In this document: piece after piece, positions 1-13,696 of the stretch
How the letters are laid out: every line of letters begins with the position of its first letter
How positions within the stretch are numbered: the stretch's first letter is position 1
Assembly: GCF_963576545.1 (NCBI RefSeq)
Contig: NC_083651.1
Span: 8,497,886 to 8,561,885 of the forward strand
DNA from: Limanda limanda
Taxonomy: Eukaryota; Chordata; Actinopteri; Pleuronectiformes; Pleuronectidae
Direction of reading: 5' to 3'
DNA: 64,000 nt
The notes under the pieces: model-generated
Database searches by the model: none
Seen by the model: only the letters and a program-made list of their open reading frames with translations
What the model was told of the DNA's origin: nothing
Program-made: the position numbers and the translations under genes

Positions 1-1855
1 TCTTTGTCTCCCTGGATAATTTCTCAGAGGTTGTAAAACAAGGAATGAGCATTGAATTACATATAGCTAAAGTTCTTGTTTATAGTTTTTTTATGGTGTA
101 AGATTTTTTCAGTACACAATACTTAAATTATCCATGGTGGGAAATCAAGTGTCCAATTATTTTCATTAAATGTATCAATGTACACTGTTTTCCTTTTCCT
201 GAGATATAAAGTGTCACTGGTTTCTTTAAATTTCACCCATTTGAGGTCAGATTACAAGATCGTGGATAAGTCAGGAAAACATTGCTGTTTAAAATTTGTT
301 TATATTCTCCGATGTAATTTTTACTAACTGGATGGTTTTATTCTACATTTGTTAAACGGCAAATTATTCTTAAAATATAATCTTACTATAAGGTCGGGGG
401 GGGGGGGCTTTGCTTCATCTTCATAGGGTCAAAAACTAGCTAGTGCGCGAGCTGCTGCCCTAAAGATCTGAAACTAGATCTTTAATGGCAAGTCTTGTCA
501 AGATTTTCCATCGTATAATATACGTATAATCGTAAAATGCAACTGAATCTGGGTTTCAATTTCCTCCAAACTGCCATAGGCTTCTCAACAACCATAACCA
601 AAGTCAATGCCCAATATTCATGTTGAGATTCAAAGAAAAAACTTATCTTTCAAGTCTTCCAAGGAGGTTTGTGAATACTTTTCTCATTCTCTCACTTATT
701 TGTTCATTCACTGATGAGTAACAGAAAAGACAGGGAGGAAAAAAGGAACCAAATACTATCATCGGCTTGGTGAGATGCAGTTCTACTGTGTAGCACTACC
801 GGGACATTTCTGCATGTGTACACGCCAAGAAATACAGGCTCCAATTACACAGGCAGAAACAGCCTCTGGGTCCTTACTCAACTCTGTGGAAACTGGCAAG
901 CACGCACCCATGTATGCACGCACACACACGCCAGTATTCAGTCTATAAGACTGTGGCCTAAACCGCTCCTGGGAAATATCAAATCTGTTGAGCTTTACAT
1001 ATAAACTCTGCTTTATTCGATAAAGGAAAAAAGCTAATAAGCGGTTTGGAAACGTGTGATTTTAAGCCTGAAATTGTGAATATTTTTGAAGGAAAATCAT
1101 TGAGGATTGATGAGGATGTTGAGCAGAGGAGGTGACGGAGATACAGTTTGTTTTAGTGTTAACAGTGGCACTGAAAGCTTGAGTTAAGTATTAGCACTGA
1201 CTTAGTCTGTCGAGTGCAGTGAAATTTGGGATCAATTCCAAATCTGCAAAAGCTGTATTTTGTGGCTGCTGTGAAGAGTCTGGTCACTGCTACAGCCGCT
1301 GAAATAATCTCCCTTCATGCATCATTCATGCATCTATTCCAAGTTACTACTGTATTTTATTATCTCTGCAGAGTGGAAATATTTTGATATAGCTGTGTAA
1401 AGCAGATGTCACTCATCACAACTTGTGAAAAGCATTAATCAAAGCTAGCATGCAGGTAAAAACAAGACTTACAGAGCCACCAGTCTTTCTCAGCATGGAT
1501 AAATACATGTTGATATAACAATGTTAGAGTTTAAGTTTGTTCAATTTCATTGTAGAAATGGGAAAAATTGGCTTAGTTGGCATCTGAAAAAAAAGTGGAC
1601 TAAACTTAGATGGAAACCTGGCCGGTAACAACAATTATTAATATAACAATACATGTCATTTAGCGGACGCTTTGCTCAAACGCGACTTTCACTAAATGCA
1701 TTCAAAATATATGAGGGGCCATTCAGGTTTCAGCATCTTGCACAGGGACATTAGTCATGGGTTGGGATTTGAGCCGCTGGCCTTCTGGTTGGAGGATGAC
1801 CACTCATCCCCCTCAGCCAAAGCATCCCCTATAATATCAGTTGGTGTTTACTGAC
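1..1855 (-). other. map4k4: map4k4 intron 3, part (runs off left edge)
   Basis: This is the intron following map4k4 coding exon 3, read right to left. Its donor is seen at 1855-1854 (GAG|gtcagt on the minus strand). The next expected kinase-domain exon, which should encode an acidic run and a KKYSHHRNIATYYG-type stretch, was looked for on the minus strand and is not here, so the intron is longer than 1.85 kb. The sequence is AT-rich, with a run of 11 G near 397-407 and an interspersed repeat at 1641-1806. Nothing else is recognised. Confidence 0.75.
1641..1806 (+). repeat. interspersed repeat family A, copy 1
   Basis: The copy begins with acatgtcatttagcggacgc, a diagnostic opening of a very common teleost repeat. 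It ends with a degenerate form of the 'ggttcagtgtcttgcccaagg' core and a 'gagccgctggccttctggttgg' end. The same core occurs at 22.7, 26.6 and 50.1 kb in this window, always on the plus strand. It sits 50 bp from map4k4 exon 3, inside the flanking intron. The family name is not certain. Confidence 0.65.
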
Positions 1856-1912
1856 CTCTGTGACATCCATGACCTTGATGGCCGCCAGTTGTCCAGTCTT
1901 GACATGTCGACC
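1856..1912 (-). CDS. map4k4: map4k4 coding exon 3 (kinase domain, ATP-binding lysine)
   Basis: Read on the minus strand, the exon is 57 bp in phase 0 and encodes GRHVKTGQLAAIKVMDVTE, residues 42-60. It is flanked by a good acceptor (ctctccag) and donor (gtcagt). This stretch is essentially invariant in the Ste20/GCK-IV kinases MAP4K4, TNIK and MINK1. It contains the beta-3 AIK lysine (K54), which contacts ATP. The exon joins exon 2, ending GQVYK, without a frame break. The paralogue cannot be told from this exon alone; it is set by exon 1 (MANDSPAK, as in MAP4K4) and by linkage to lonrf2. Confidence 0.93.
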
Positions 1913-4008
1913 CTGGAGAGAAACAGAAGAGACAGACATAAGAAAAAGCTCAGCCAGTTATTTCCACCCATGCGGCAAACACAGCTTAATGGTCTCTTTC
2001 CAAACTTTTTCAATAGCCCAGTTACAGGACAGTTACCGGCATAATGTGACAAGACGGGCTCACAACAGCAGGAAATATCCTGAACATTCAAGAACATACA
2101 CAGTGGAAATGACATGTTTTTGTTTACAGCACATCAACACCATCGTCTAAGCTCTTGAATCTCATTGTCTGTCCAAATGTATATCATCATGGGCCTCCTC
2201 TACAGGTATGGCAACTTTTTTATTATGAGATATTTGTATTCTTTTTGTTTTGTGTCCATCAACACGCCAGCTCGCTCGCTGTGATTTTCCTGAAACTTTC
2301 TTGCGGTAGTCTCACATGGGCTTTCTGAACATTATATTGGGAGGATATGTCTATACATCATGTGTGTCTGAACTGCCAGACGATCAAGTTTCCTTTGTGT
2401 GAAACAGGACTGCGACACCGGAGCCACCGGCCCCTGCTCCTGAATGAGTCGGCGCGGCACACAGTTGGAGTGATGACGGATTAGCCCATTTTGATTTAGC
2501 CACGGGGGACAAGTGTGTAAGTGTGTGTGTGTGTGTGTTGAGGCAGGGCAGGCATAGAGGTCAAGGCTGATTGAGAGACCAAACTGCAAAGATGACAAGA
2601 AGCAAATCTCTGCTGGTGCCGAACTGTGGGAACTACAGTGTGGGAATGGAGAGGTGAAGGAGGACAAAACAAAAAAAAAAGGAAAAAATACCCGAATATT
2701 TTTTCAAAACCTTTGTCTGAACCTATTCTGACTCAGGTCAGGAATCAAAACTTCACTGTGCAAAGGGAGAGGAGTGTAGGTATTGAGCGAATTTGGAGAA
2801 AAGTAATTAAACATTAAAATGCAGGAAGGTTGCTGTTGAACCTTATCAAGTATAAAACACAAAGTGAAAACAGTGATAGTTGAGGGAGAGGAAAGATAAA
2901 CAGAGCCGAGTATCAGTGCAGTTACTGAAATAACGAGGTGGGTATTTTAATGTAAAATGTTATTAAAACTACACGACATAATGTTTTAATACGATGACAG
3001 AATATGTGTTGTTCTTGACTGTGTGTACAGTGCTGCCATTCATTTACAAAAAAATAAATAAATCAACTCAACGACTCATGACCTGAAACGACCACCGATT
3101 TATAGCTTTTCCATAACCCTGGTTACTTTAGATAAACGTAATAATCAAATGCCTATGGGTAATAGGAGAGGGGTTGGAGGTTTATCACAGGAGTTGGTGG
3201 ATACCAACGATGATTGAGCACTGGACCTGCATTCGTCAGGTGATGAATGATAATGTTTTTCTCTCGTCGATATATCCAAATTTAAACTAATTCACAAAAT
3301 CCAACAAATAACCAAAGTTGTCCTTGAGCTATAAACTGTCAATAAAGTGTATTAGACAAATGTGTGTGTGTGTGTGTGTCTGGGTGGTTTCTCAGTGCTT
3401 TTCAGCCACAGCAGGCCAACCTCCAGCAGCCTCCATTAAACGCTAGCATCCATCTTACTGAAGTCCTGCTGAGTCATCGGTTTCTTACTCATGACACATA
3501 CACACACATACACACACAATGACCTCACTGTCTCAATTCAAGAATTTTCATCTCTTTTTCTCCAGTGACGACAGGCAAGTTTAGCAATTCACCGCCTTAA
3601 GACAACAAGCAGCAGTGAGTGTGTGTGTGGGTAAGGTACCTCAGCTGATGATGAAGTTTTGTGAAGGCTTGAAAACGTGTGTTGACTGTGTTAGCTTGTA
3701 ATCTCACACACACAGGAGTTCTCCCCAGTGTATGCACTTATGGTACAGCAGTCCAAGCTGTTTTGTTAACGTCTACACACACACACACACTACAAACGCT
3801 AGAGCCACACACTGCTACACAATTCCCAATGCTATCAGTCTCTCACATTCAAACACCTAAGCTAACATACTGAATAGGAGTTGGTATGTGTACACATGAC
3901 ATCATGAAAAGATGCTGATAAATGAAGAGCTTTACTTCGTCCCTCATGTTTTTCAATCATGAATCAACTTTTTCAAAGAAAATAATTAACGAGATGAAAC
4001 GTGTTTTT

Positions 4009-4012
4009 GTGT

Positions 4013-4070
<58 letters not shown>
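4009..4070. repeat. (TG)n microsatellite
   Basis: About 30 TG units, almost uninterrupted, lie in map4k4 intron 2. On the transcribed (minus) strand this reads (CA)n. It produces spurious Cys/Val and His/Thr open frames. Confidence 0.95.
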
Positions 4071-4072
<2 letters not shown>

Positions 4073-4619
4073 TCTGTGTCTATGAAAGGTGACCTCAGAA
4101 CACAGACTGAAATAATTACAGAATCCTTCGAGCTGCCGACCCACACACACACACATGGTAAAACGATGACATCATCTTTTCTGGTTCCTTTGTTCAGAAA
4201 CAAGACAAAGACTAGACACACACCTGGACATGGAAATAGGGGAAAAGACGGAGAGGGATATTCCATCATTCAGCCAACACTAAAGATAAACTAAGATTTA
4301 CTCATCATATCAGCAATGGCAATTCCTATATTCAAGTTAATAATAACAAAAATAATAACCTTATTTTATAGAACACATCTAAACAAGGTTAAAAAGTGCT
4401 TATACCTGAAATCTGAGGAAAACAACACAGCTCAGTCAAACCAAAGAGAATCACAATCATTTATATCCACATAAGCTGCAATCTAGAATGGCATTCAGTA
4501 AAATGCATATCTCCACCAAGGCTGAACTACACACGATCACAACTACATGTGATTGTCTTGTTCTTATAGTAAAAAGTGTTATTTGTCATATAATGTAGTC
4601 AGATTTAATGTTTATGTAA

Positions 4620-4770
4620 TGGGGTCTTCCCTGCAGGCCTTGAAGCCATCCCTCCTCCAAATTTGGTGGTAATCGTTTTTTTTTGCATAATCCCACAACA
4701 AACAAACAAACAAACAAACAAACAGACACAGGTAAAAACATAACCTCCTCTACAAAGGTATAAACCCTAA
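4620..4770 (-). repeat. interspersed repeat family D, copy 1, with (CAAA)n
   Basis: On the minus strand it reads 'gaggaggttatgtttttacc', a (TTTG)n run and then 'gggattatgcaaaaaa'. This matches the plus-strand copies at 40.36 kb and 47.52 kb (cccctgtc, then tttgtttg, then gattacacaaaaactac). The (CAAA)n part, 4697-4722 on the plus strand, has expanded to about six units. The family is an abundant teleost interspersed repeat of uncertain class. Confidence 0.6.
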
Positions 4771-7384
4771 GCTTAGCCACATTATCAAATCCAGTAGTAT
4801 GATGAGGGCAACGGGATAAATCTGATGGGTTTGAAGAGGGTAAACAGAATATGAAAGCTAAAACGGACAAATTATTACTACAACTCCATTCCTCTAATCT
4901 AGTGGTCTTTTTTCTTTTGAATGACTGTGATTTTTTTGATCAGTATATACAAAGGATTAAAAGCAGCACCCTGAGTGAACAATTTACAATCTGTAGCTTT
5001 CATTCCCAGGGGCCACAAGCCAAATTGATTATGAACAAAGTAACAAAGTAATTGAGGCCAATTGCAATTGAAATGTTGGTAAGAATTGCAGAAGAAAAAC
5101 TGTACATGCACAAGCATGCTAATAAAAGTAAGTCAAAACTGAACACGAATTCAGTCTCCAAAATCTAAATCCAAAAGTTGAATTTAACATTATATTTAAA
5201 GCTAGGGAGACCGTTTTGTCTTGGAAACACTCAAGACAAAACGTGACAAATCCAAACTTCAGGAGATTCAAAGTGTCTTGAAGACAGCAGCAAGTTGTTT
5301 CAGAGGAATCTCTAGTGATATACAGATATTGTACAGAGGAATGAAGTTGTTGCATGAATTATATGAATTATAATAATAATGGAAAATGGATCTGTTACAG
5401 TACATCCACTTGACTGTAAAAACTGATTATTTATGAGATAAACCTACAACTTCAATAAATCTTTCATTGATGTTTTTTTTTTCAGTTAGCACCCCCCAGC
5501 TGACTTCGCGCTCCATTCAAACATGAGCTAATCCTCCTGTCATCCGACTCTCTCATGACCAGCACCGTGCTCTGTCTCAGTCAAGTCTGTGTGGGGGATG
5601 TTTCGACCAGAGTTTCCCTCATCACGGGAAAGCCTGAAGGGCACATGAGGTGAGAGTCCAATCCGTGGTGGATTCAGGGCAGATTTCAACTCACATGGTC
5701 TCAACCCATTTTTTTTAAGACGCCCACAGAGAAAGTTTGTATTTGTGGGATAAGAAACTATGTCTGAGATCAGAGAGCCTTGGTTTTTTGGCACATGAAG
5801 CAAATGTATTTTTTCTCAAGCATGTATTTAAATCTGTACATTTAAATACATTTAAATTTAATATGCAGTTTTCAGAGCATAAATAGCATTTTTATTCATC
5901 ATGCAAAACTAAATCTTTCTTATTCTTAGTTACCAGGGTTATATCCTTGGGTAAACTATTTCTAACAGTTTGAAACACAAATATAATCAGTTGACAGTAA
6001 CATAAGACACAGAAAAGTATCAAATAATGACATTTAAGAGGCTAGGACCCATGAATATTTGGCATATTTGCTTTAAAATGATCTATTAAGTAACTTTCTG
6101 TGAATCCAGTCACTAATTTCAGGACCAACTGCTGCAGCATTAGTGTCTGCCTATTGCTTTTTGTTTCTATAACAGGCATTCTCTGTCCAATATAACCAAA
6201 GAGATAAAAGCAAAAAATCCTTTATATTGTAAAAGTTGAAACCAGAGACAATCAAGATGTTTATTTAGTAAATTATTCAAAATTTAAAGTCAAAAATTAG
6301 ACATTTGATTTTCAGGATTTATTGAGCCGTCTTCCTGTCAGAGACAGATAAGGTTCATAAATCAAAATATATGATACATGGACGTGAATTTACACATTGG
6401 AGCCTCCACCAGGTCTCAGGCTGAATACAGACGACAGAAGAAATGCTGAGTCAGCAGCCTGATGAGGAGCTATGAGCTTTAAAGAATTAACACGTGTCAG
6501 AGCTGATGAATTGACTCACTCTGATTTTACTCCAGAGATTGTGCTGTGGCTTCTGAGCATCACAGCTGCCAGCCGGCATTCACTTTAATCAGTCGGTGTT
6601 TGCCAACACTACCCGGCCTGTCACTCCCCACAGATCATCAGCTCCACTGAGGTCCTTTTTTATTTTAAACACTCACCAACTGCAGTTTTTTAATTTGCTG
6701 AGCTGGCACTAGAGAAGTTTAATGCATTAGTACAGAGTCTAATAATTACTAAAGGCAAACTGTGGCTGAGACAACTGGCCTCGCACTACATTTCCCATCA
6801 GCTCTGGTGTTTTGTGTCTGTAAAACATGTGACTTTCCAAACTGTAAATATACAATAAGTACACTATTTACTCCAATTTCAGATAGTTTCCTATGACCAA
6901 ATGAATGAAACTGCTGCACTAATCAATATTTCTAGATAGTCAAACAGCTCATGAAATGTGAAAGGGATCCTGTGTGGAGTTATCACTGGGTCAGGAGTTC
7001 CCCTGCAGCTCCACATTAGCGTTTCAGTTTCTTTCAGCTCATTGTTTGCACATGTACTGCATCCTCAGCAAACTTGCAGCTGCGTCTAAGTGAAGACGCA
7101 CTGATAAACCAACGGCACGCTCTCCGTCTGGCACCACGCAGCAGACAGACAAATCGGCGACCAGCTCATGAACGTTGTGGAAAACGGGGGCAACAGAAAA
7201 CCCCAGACCACCTTCTCAGGAGTTGATGGAGACCAAACACAGAGCTACAAGGAGAAATCAGACTAACATAAGTTTGGCAACCAGAAAAATCACATGTTGA
7301 TGTTGCGCCAACTGTCCAGAAATGAAGCCGAAATATCCTGAATAGAAATGCTGCCATTTAGAGCTAGAGTCTAGCGAGCAGGGG

Positions 7385-7640
7385 TTGGAGAGGTTTCACC
7401 ACCATGAAGTTTTTTGAAGTTTCAAAACTATTTTTGAGAAAAATTCATATGACATGTACTCCAACTTTTGAGTCCCATCTGCTAACATAGAGGAGGCAGG
7501 ATATATGACCGATACTGCAGCCAGCCACCAGGTGTCAATCACGATGCTTTGGCTCCACTTTTGTAGAGCAGTCATTGTTAAATTCTTGATCTGCTAACCC
7601 CACATGGTCAAAATAAATCAATTGCCAGTACTTTTAAATA
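7385..7640 (+). repeat. probable interspersed repeat with 'agccagccaccagg' core
   Basis: The stretch near 7520-7570 reads 'cagccagccaccaggtgtcaatcacgatg', followed by 'tttggctccacttttgtag'. I recognise this as part of a common fish repeat. Shorter related words occur at 23.06 kb (ccactggtggctggctg) and 44.23 kb (cccctagtggctggctgtag). The boundaries are estimates. Confidence 0.4.
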
Positions 7641-8654
7641 TGTGATGTTGGGGCTTTGTGTGTGTGGTGGAATATTCTTGTCTGTTTTTTTTTACGTCCT
7701 TCACCATCTGTCGCCAAAGGCCACAAAAGCCTTATCTCTATTTACCCTAAACAAACAGCCGCCTCTGACATTTTTTGTGTTGTAAAACAATCTCTGACAT
7801 TTACGCTCCTAGACACACACAAAGGCTCACAAAATGCTGTAAAATGAAACAGCGGAATGATCGTTTTTCCTCATTATAATGATTTGGTAGTCTCAAGATG
7901 AATACCTCAGTCAGTCATGTTTCACCTCATCTTTTTAACAAATTAAATCATAACCTGCTGCCTATGTGGCATTCAGAACCATTGGTTTTACGTTCTCACA
8001 GGCTGATCATACAAAAGGTAAATTTGCAGCGATTTAAAAAAAGAAAAGCCTGTAATTAAAAACAAAAAGGAGTTGAGCATAAACTGGCCCCAAAGCGGAC
8101 ATAAGAAGGGGCTCGGCTGAGTCTCAGTGACCTTTAAAGCTTCCTTCCCTCTGATCACTCCTCGCTCCAATCAGGACTCAGTGAGGGAGCAGACATCAGC
8201 TTTAATGACGTTCCATACTCAGACAAGTGGGACCTGACCCTAGAGTTCATAAAGTACCCCCCACTACGATCCGTCAGCTGGTGTGGCCTTTGACCCGAAG
8301 CTATGACTGTAAGGGGGGAGGGAGAAGGAGAGTGAGCTGGATTTCTCATTGTGGAAGAGACACGACCTGAACCCAGATGCTGATCTATGGTTAGTTTCCA
8401 AGATATGTGTGGGGATGATCGGAGAAACTGCAATCTTTTGCAATGTTGGGACGAAACCGCAATGAAACCATTTAAGTAAGTTTAAATTGTCTGGGGCTAT
8501 CCCTAAAGTTGCTAACAATGAATCGCAGATGATGATAACTCCCTTGATTTTGTGTTTTTAAGAATTTTGAGAAGCGTTTTCTGCGTTTTTTTGGAAGTTG
8601 ACACAACGGCCACAGTCAAATCAGGGATAATGCACTCAGGCCCCAATACACTTC

Positions 8655-8840
8655 TTGGGACAGCTGTGGACAAGGGGGTGGAGCCTGTTATCCTTTGATC
8701 TCAGTCTCCCTCATTACGAATGCCGAAGGATCCTTGAGCAAGATACTTACTGAACCCCAAATTGCTGTGCTAGTATTGTAAGAATGGTACGTGGTATTCT
8801 CTAAAGACTAAATAAGCACTATATAAACATAGAGCATTTA
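8655..8840 (+). repeat. interspersed repeat related to family A
   Basis: It contains 'ccttgagcaagatacttactgaaccccaaattgct' spread over 8731-8766 and ends 'actaaataagcactatataaa'. This is the typical right part of a common teleost repeat (ccttgggcaagacacttaac, then aagcgctatataaa). It is decayed, its limits are approximate, and it is non-coding. Confidence 0.55.
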
Positions 8841-9860
8841 CAATTTAGACCATGAACTTGTTATGTTACTGTATTGTCATATTCATATTGCCAGTTACCT
8901 GCTGTCCTGCCGTCAAAGAATCATTACAGTCAATGAAAAACTGGCCAACAACATATTTTGATACTGTGCTTTTCCTTTTAAGACCTGGAAATTAGTTTTC
9001 CGTATTTTCAAGCCAAAAAACACAGGCAGTCAGAAACAGAGCAGGGATGAGCAGGAAGAGGAATGGTTAGGATTTAGGGTCAGATTAGGTTTAGGGATTC
9101 AATGATGAGTCTCCACAAATATAGTCAGACAAGTATGTGTGAGTTAGTGTGAGTAGAAAATGGCCAGATAACCAAGATGAGGGAAGACAAAAGCTGCGCG
9201 ACTCGCCCCCCCAAGGAAATGCCAGGGGAGTAGAGTCATCCTTGACACACACACACACACTTTCTCAAAGCATGTATGTTCCATCTTAAACAGGTAATGT
9301 ATACTTCCACATAATAATCGGGTTAAAACACATCCACATAGTGTTTAACCTAAATCTGGACATATGTCTGGCTCCGTTGAGAATTACAGAGCGTGTGTGT
9401 GTGTTGTTTTTTGGGGACAAGGCGTTCTTTATTGCACCTCCCTGGGCTTTGGGGCATAGACAAGGAGCCAGGTGCAAGCTTTGGCACGCGCACACACACG
9501 CACACACAGATACTAGCACTTAGAAAACACATATACACACACTTCCTAATTATGCAGAACAGCAAGTGTAAAAAAAAACGTCTGGCTAACAAGCCTTTAT
9601 TGATCAAACCAGCGATGCGAGTAGTTACGAAAACACTGCTCATAATCATCTTATGATTCGTTTTCACACCCTTATCCCCTTTTCTCACACTGAACGACAG
9701 CATAACTGAATACACAACAACAAAGATAAACACACATGCAGAAAAAAAGATGTCGCGGTCCAGATGGGGAATTTAAATATCTCTGGATGGTTCCACACAA
9801 GCAAACAGACAGCCGCTGCTGGATTCTGTACATCCTGTCACACATGAACAGCAACAACAC

Positions 9861-10848
9861 TAGGGGTGCAACGATTAGTCGACGTCGTCGACAAAAAACG
9901 ATGACAGGAATAGTCGCCGACGAATTTACTAGTCGATGATTCGTTGGTTACGTCATAGCACGTGTTTTTCGTGCCGCGCAGCGGAACAAAACGTCGTTTT
10001 ACCGGAGGTGCTGATGAAAGCAGCTGAGGAGTGAGCCATCTCGCTCCCTTCCTATCTCTGAAAGTCGCGCATGTGCAATAGCGTCAAAACACGGTCCGAT
10101 GGCGGCTTCCGCTGCAGCAGCATCGCGCACCAGAAAGTAAAAAGTTCGGGAGAACTTCACCCGTAACAGCCCGGAAAAAACTACCTGCAGTATCTGTACA
10201 GAGGACCTGCTCTGCATGGAAGCAGGACACGCGCATGTGAGGAGGAGGCACGTGTGACTTCGTAACGGAGACGATGCATACTCGCCTCCGTCAGATGTTA
10301 TACACGTATATACCTGCGCGCAGGATTCTAGCATCCATTACAAAAATATGGTTTAAACTTTTTATTAACGAGTTTAAAAGCGTTATGTTATCCTATTGCC
10401 TGACAAACGTCTTTTTTTAATCACAATTATTTAGTCAGAAGAAGAATGTAGTTTCGTTTGTTGATGTTTTTATTGCTGTTACTTTCCCTGTCATTTTTGT
10501 TAACAGGAAAAATGAATACTTGATTTTTAATTTATTTGTTTTATTAGCACTTTGCCTGTCCTTGGTTTTAAATGGACAAAAACTTGATTTGTCTTTGCTT
10601 TTGTGTCAGCAGTACCCTTATATGCAACAAAGTTTATTAAAAGACATTTTTTTTGAATGAAGTATCAATTTTTATTGCCTTTATTTTCAGTCATCACATG
10701 CCTCGAACAACCTCAAGCTAAATTTAAAAGCTGTTTGCTAAATAAGAGCAATTGAGAATTTGTGTCATTCATAATCCGATTAGTCGATTAATCGTTTCAA
10801 TAATCGGTGACTAATCGACTATCAGAATAGTCGTTAGTTGCAGCCCTA
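9861..10848 (+). mobile_element. non-autonomous hAT-type DNA transposon, complete, with TIRs and 8-bp TSD
   Basis: The element is 988 bp. The left end reads TAGGGGTGCAACGATTAGTC and the right end, reversed, reads TAGGGCTGCAACTAACGACT, so the terminal inverted repeats share TAGGG-TGCAAC. Both flanks carry the identical 8-bp target duplication aacaacac (9853-9860 and 10849-10856), the size typical of hAT elements. Subterminal 'attagtcgac' and 'gattagtcgattaatcg' motifs repeat near both ends. Inside is only a BED-finger remnant (10099-10257) and AT-rich filler, so it cannot mobilise itself. The perfect TSD suggests a fairly recent insertion into the map4k4 intron. Confidence 0.92.
10099..10257 (+). 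pseudogene. remnant of hAT transposase BED zinc finger
   Basis: From the ATG at 10099 the frame runs MAASAAAASRTRK, then a stop (codon 14), then a segment with C-x2-C at codons 30-33 (CSIC) and H-x4-H at codons 46-51 (HVRRRH), then a second stop at codon 53. The order C-x2-C followed by H-x4-H fits the BED-type DNA-binding finger found at the N-terminus of hAT transposases and the domesticated ZBED proteins. Both the premature stop and the loss of all downstream catalytic sequence show it is dead. It sits inside the hAT element in the same orientation, which supports the reading. Confidence 0.6.
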
Positions 10849-13696
10849 AACAACACCAATGGCTGTTTCACTGAGTAACATCCAGCTCTGAAGTCTTTCC
10901 ATTTCCATTTGAAATTCAAAGCAAGAAAATTGAATTTAATCCAGCAAGACAAACAGCACAATTCCAAATCGAGTTTACGTACCTTGATTTATTATTTTTT
11001 AAAGAGCAGATAATGAAGGGAAATGTGCTCATGTGCCCAGTCTCAAGGCACATCAGGCTGCTCCGCTTCACCGATTTCACCACAAATATTTGCTATTCAA
11101 CAAAGTGATAAATCAACTAACTGTTTCAGCTGCTATCTAAGAGTTATTTTTTCCTGATATTTCCAATTACTCCACTATCAGCAGGAAATAATTAGCCCTG
11201 TTTGTTTTGGAGGATCAAGACACTTCCTGTTTTTCAAATCTATACATTTCCTGTAGTGATCTTTACCATTTACTGCTGAGAGTCAGTGATGCACTACTTT
11301 GTTGGGGTAAAGATTTCCTGAAGATTAAGAGAAATTGCACATGCACTTTCCGTGACATTATGATGCCAATTCTAGCGAGTATAATTTAGAATTATGTGAA
11401 AAAACGCAGGACAGGTTTCCTCTCTGGCTTTTGATTGGCTGAGAAACACTTTGATTGGTTGTGAATGTGGCATGTTCATTGAGATAGACTCCCCAATGCA
11501 GACTTTACTAAATCAAATAAAAAATCACTAACTACAGTATGGAATCCCAAATTCAGTTGAGAATTCAGATTTGGTCCTGCACTGCCTGCAGGGTTGCCCG
11601 TTCGTTGTTAATGCATCACGCTCTGCACGGTATGAACCAGACGTGCGGTTTTTGCTGATGTGCTGCTTTCTGACAAGAGTCGTGCATCACCACACAGTTA
11701 ATGTAAAAAGCTTGTAGTGTTGAGTCACGTTAACCGTTTTCCCTGAAGAGGACGACATTTGCCTTTATTTTAACATCAGGAGAACAACACAGTGACAGCA
11801 CGGAGAGGAAAATACATCTTCATGGAAAGCATTAAGATCCATTACAGTATTGCTGTGGCTTATAGTAGGATCTCAACATGTGTATAAGGGAACTTACTTT
11901 GATTTTAAAGTGAATTTCATATATTTTTTAAGCTACAGGGCTAAATGATAATATGATGGAATCACATTTTCCGGAACTACCAAGCCTATAAAAATAGACT
12001 TTAAAGAAAACTTAAGTGGCTCTGTTCAGCACACATTTAAAGTAGAATCCATTATTGAGAGGTGAAGAGGTGTTGCTCTCAGTTTCTGTTGCAGCTTTGC
12101 TCTGACTGTGTGTGCAAACAGTGAGCTCTGTGTAAGTAGGCTAAGAAAACCGCCTCACTCAGGGGAGGCACATGGAGAAGGAGCGAGGCTGCGAATTTTA
12201 AAACTCTATTGATCGCTGTGGTCCAGCTGAACAGCTAAGGAAGTGTCGGCTCCTGTGCTATTCTGATTAGGACTGTATTTTTGAAATGAATAATGATTGT
12301 TTCAGATTAACATTATTGATAGTTTATATGGAGTATTCACTAGTGTTATTTCTATCGATATACAGAAGGATGCAATACTTATCAAGGGTATTAGAGAGAT
12401 GCAAAGAATTGAAAAGAAGTAAGAAGACAGACCCACAGTGAAGTGGTGAAAGAGAGAGGAGAGACAGGTAGTTAAAGAGAGTGAGCGCATTGCAGTCAGC
12501 TGCTGTAATTAGATCTTGTAGTAGTAAGGGTGTGTAAATGCTGGGCACTGGTGCAACTTTCCATAACGTAACAGGCTATCACCCCATTTTTAGAAACACG
12601 GTGAGGAATGACCGTCGGTGATATGGATATCTCTTATAAACAGGGTAACCGCACCACTACATCAGAGCTTTTCCTTAGCCAAGCACAGGCAGCTGGGAGA
12701 ACGAGTCCCTCCAAAGATCAACTCAAAATACACCATAAGACTTTTCAAGCTTTAAGATCCCACTAAAGCTTTACAAAAGTTACATGTGATTTTAATTGAT
12801 TTACAATGTGTAATATGTTACTCAGTAGAGCACATAGCTCTGCCTGGGCCGAACAGTCAGAGATATTACTGAATATGCCTGATATTCTTCATCAAATTCC
12901 ATATTTATTTTTTGTGTAATGGATCAAATCCCATCTCGGACGGATGTAAAAGACCTCCTTCAACTAAGGATAAAGGTGTGAGATTTAGTTGAGTCTTGAT
13001 TAGCAAAAAAGAAATAAAGAAAGTAACATCCTAAGCAGCTAAATCTGTGCCAGGAGCTGAAGTTCAGAGTGACCAAGGCTAGTATAGGTGCTGATTCATT
13101 CCCCGATTGTAAAGTCTGAGGACATCCAGATACGAGACGACCAAAAGTCCTCTCACTGTTCCTTTCATCGTGACATTCCTCCATCAGCCCTCTGAGCCTG
13201 GAGGATCAGCAGGGAATACATACCAACACGGTGGAGACAAAGGCAGCAAGAGAAGCATAAAGGAGAGTAGAGAGATGGATTAGTGAATAAAAACAAGAGA
13301 TGGACAGAGAGACGGGAAAATTACGGAAGTTCTCTGGTCCATTCAGACCGGAACGAGGACAAGGTCCTAATTTGTTTGTGCTTGATTTGTTCAACAAGAC
13401 ATATCCTATTATCCGTAAGGAGCTGTTAAACCTTTCATTGTCAGTAATTTATGGTGGAAAAGTCTAATAAAGCCTTAACTGTTTTGATAAGATGAAGATG
13501 AAAGTTGATGGATATCTGACGGTCTTCAACTTCTGAAGGTTTTGGACAACATCTAAATCAATGCTGACTTCCTACAGACACGGAGCAGATGTTGATAAGA
13601 TGGCCCACATCAGTGCGGAAACCTAAGGAAATACAAGGTGTACGAGGTACGGCAACCCCCAGGCAGCGGTCTCAACAGTTTTGCACAACTGTCACA

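Noticed and set aside
3973..4294. Paired 97-98 codon frames on both strands
   Set aside because: They are generated by the (TG)n microsatellite at 4009-4070.
10000..10334. 111-codon minus-strand frame inside the hAT element
   Set aside because: It is the antisense shadow of the transposase remnant; the BED-finger pattern is on the plus strand.
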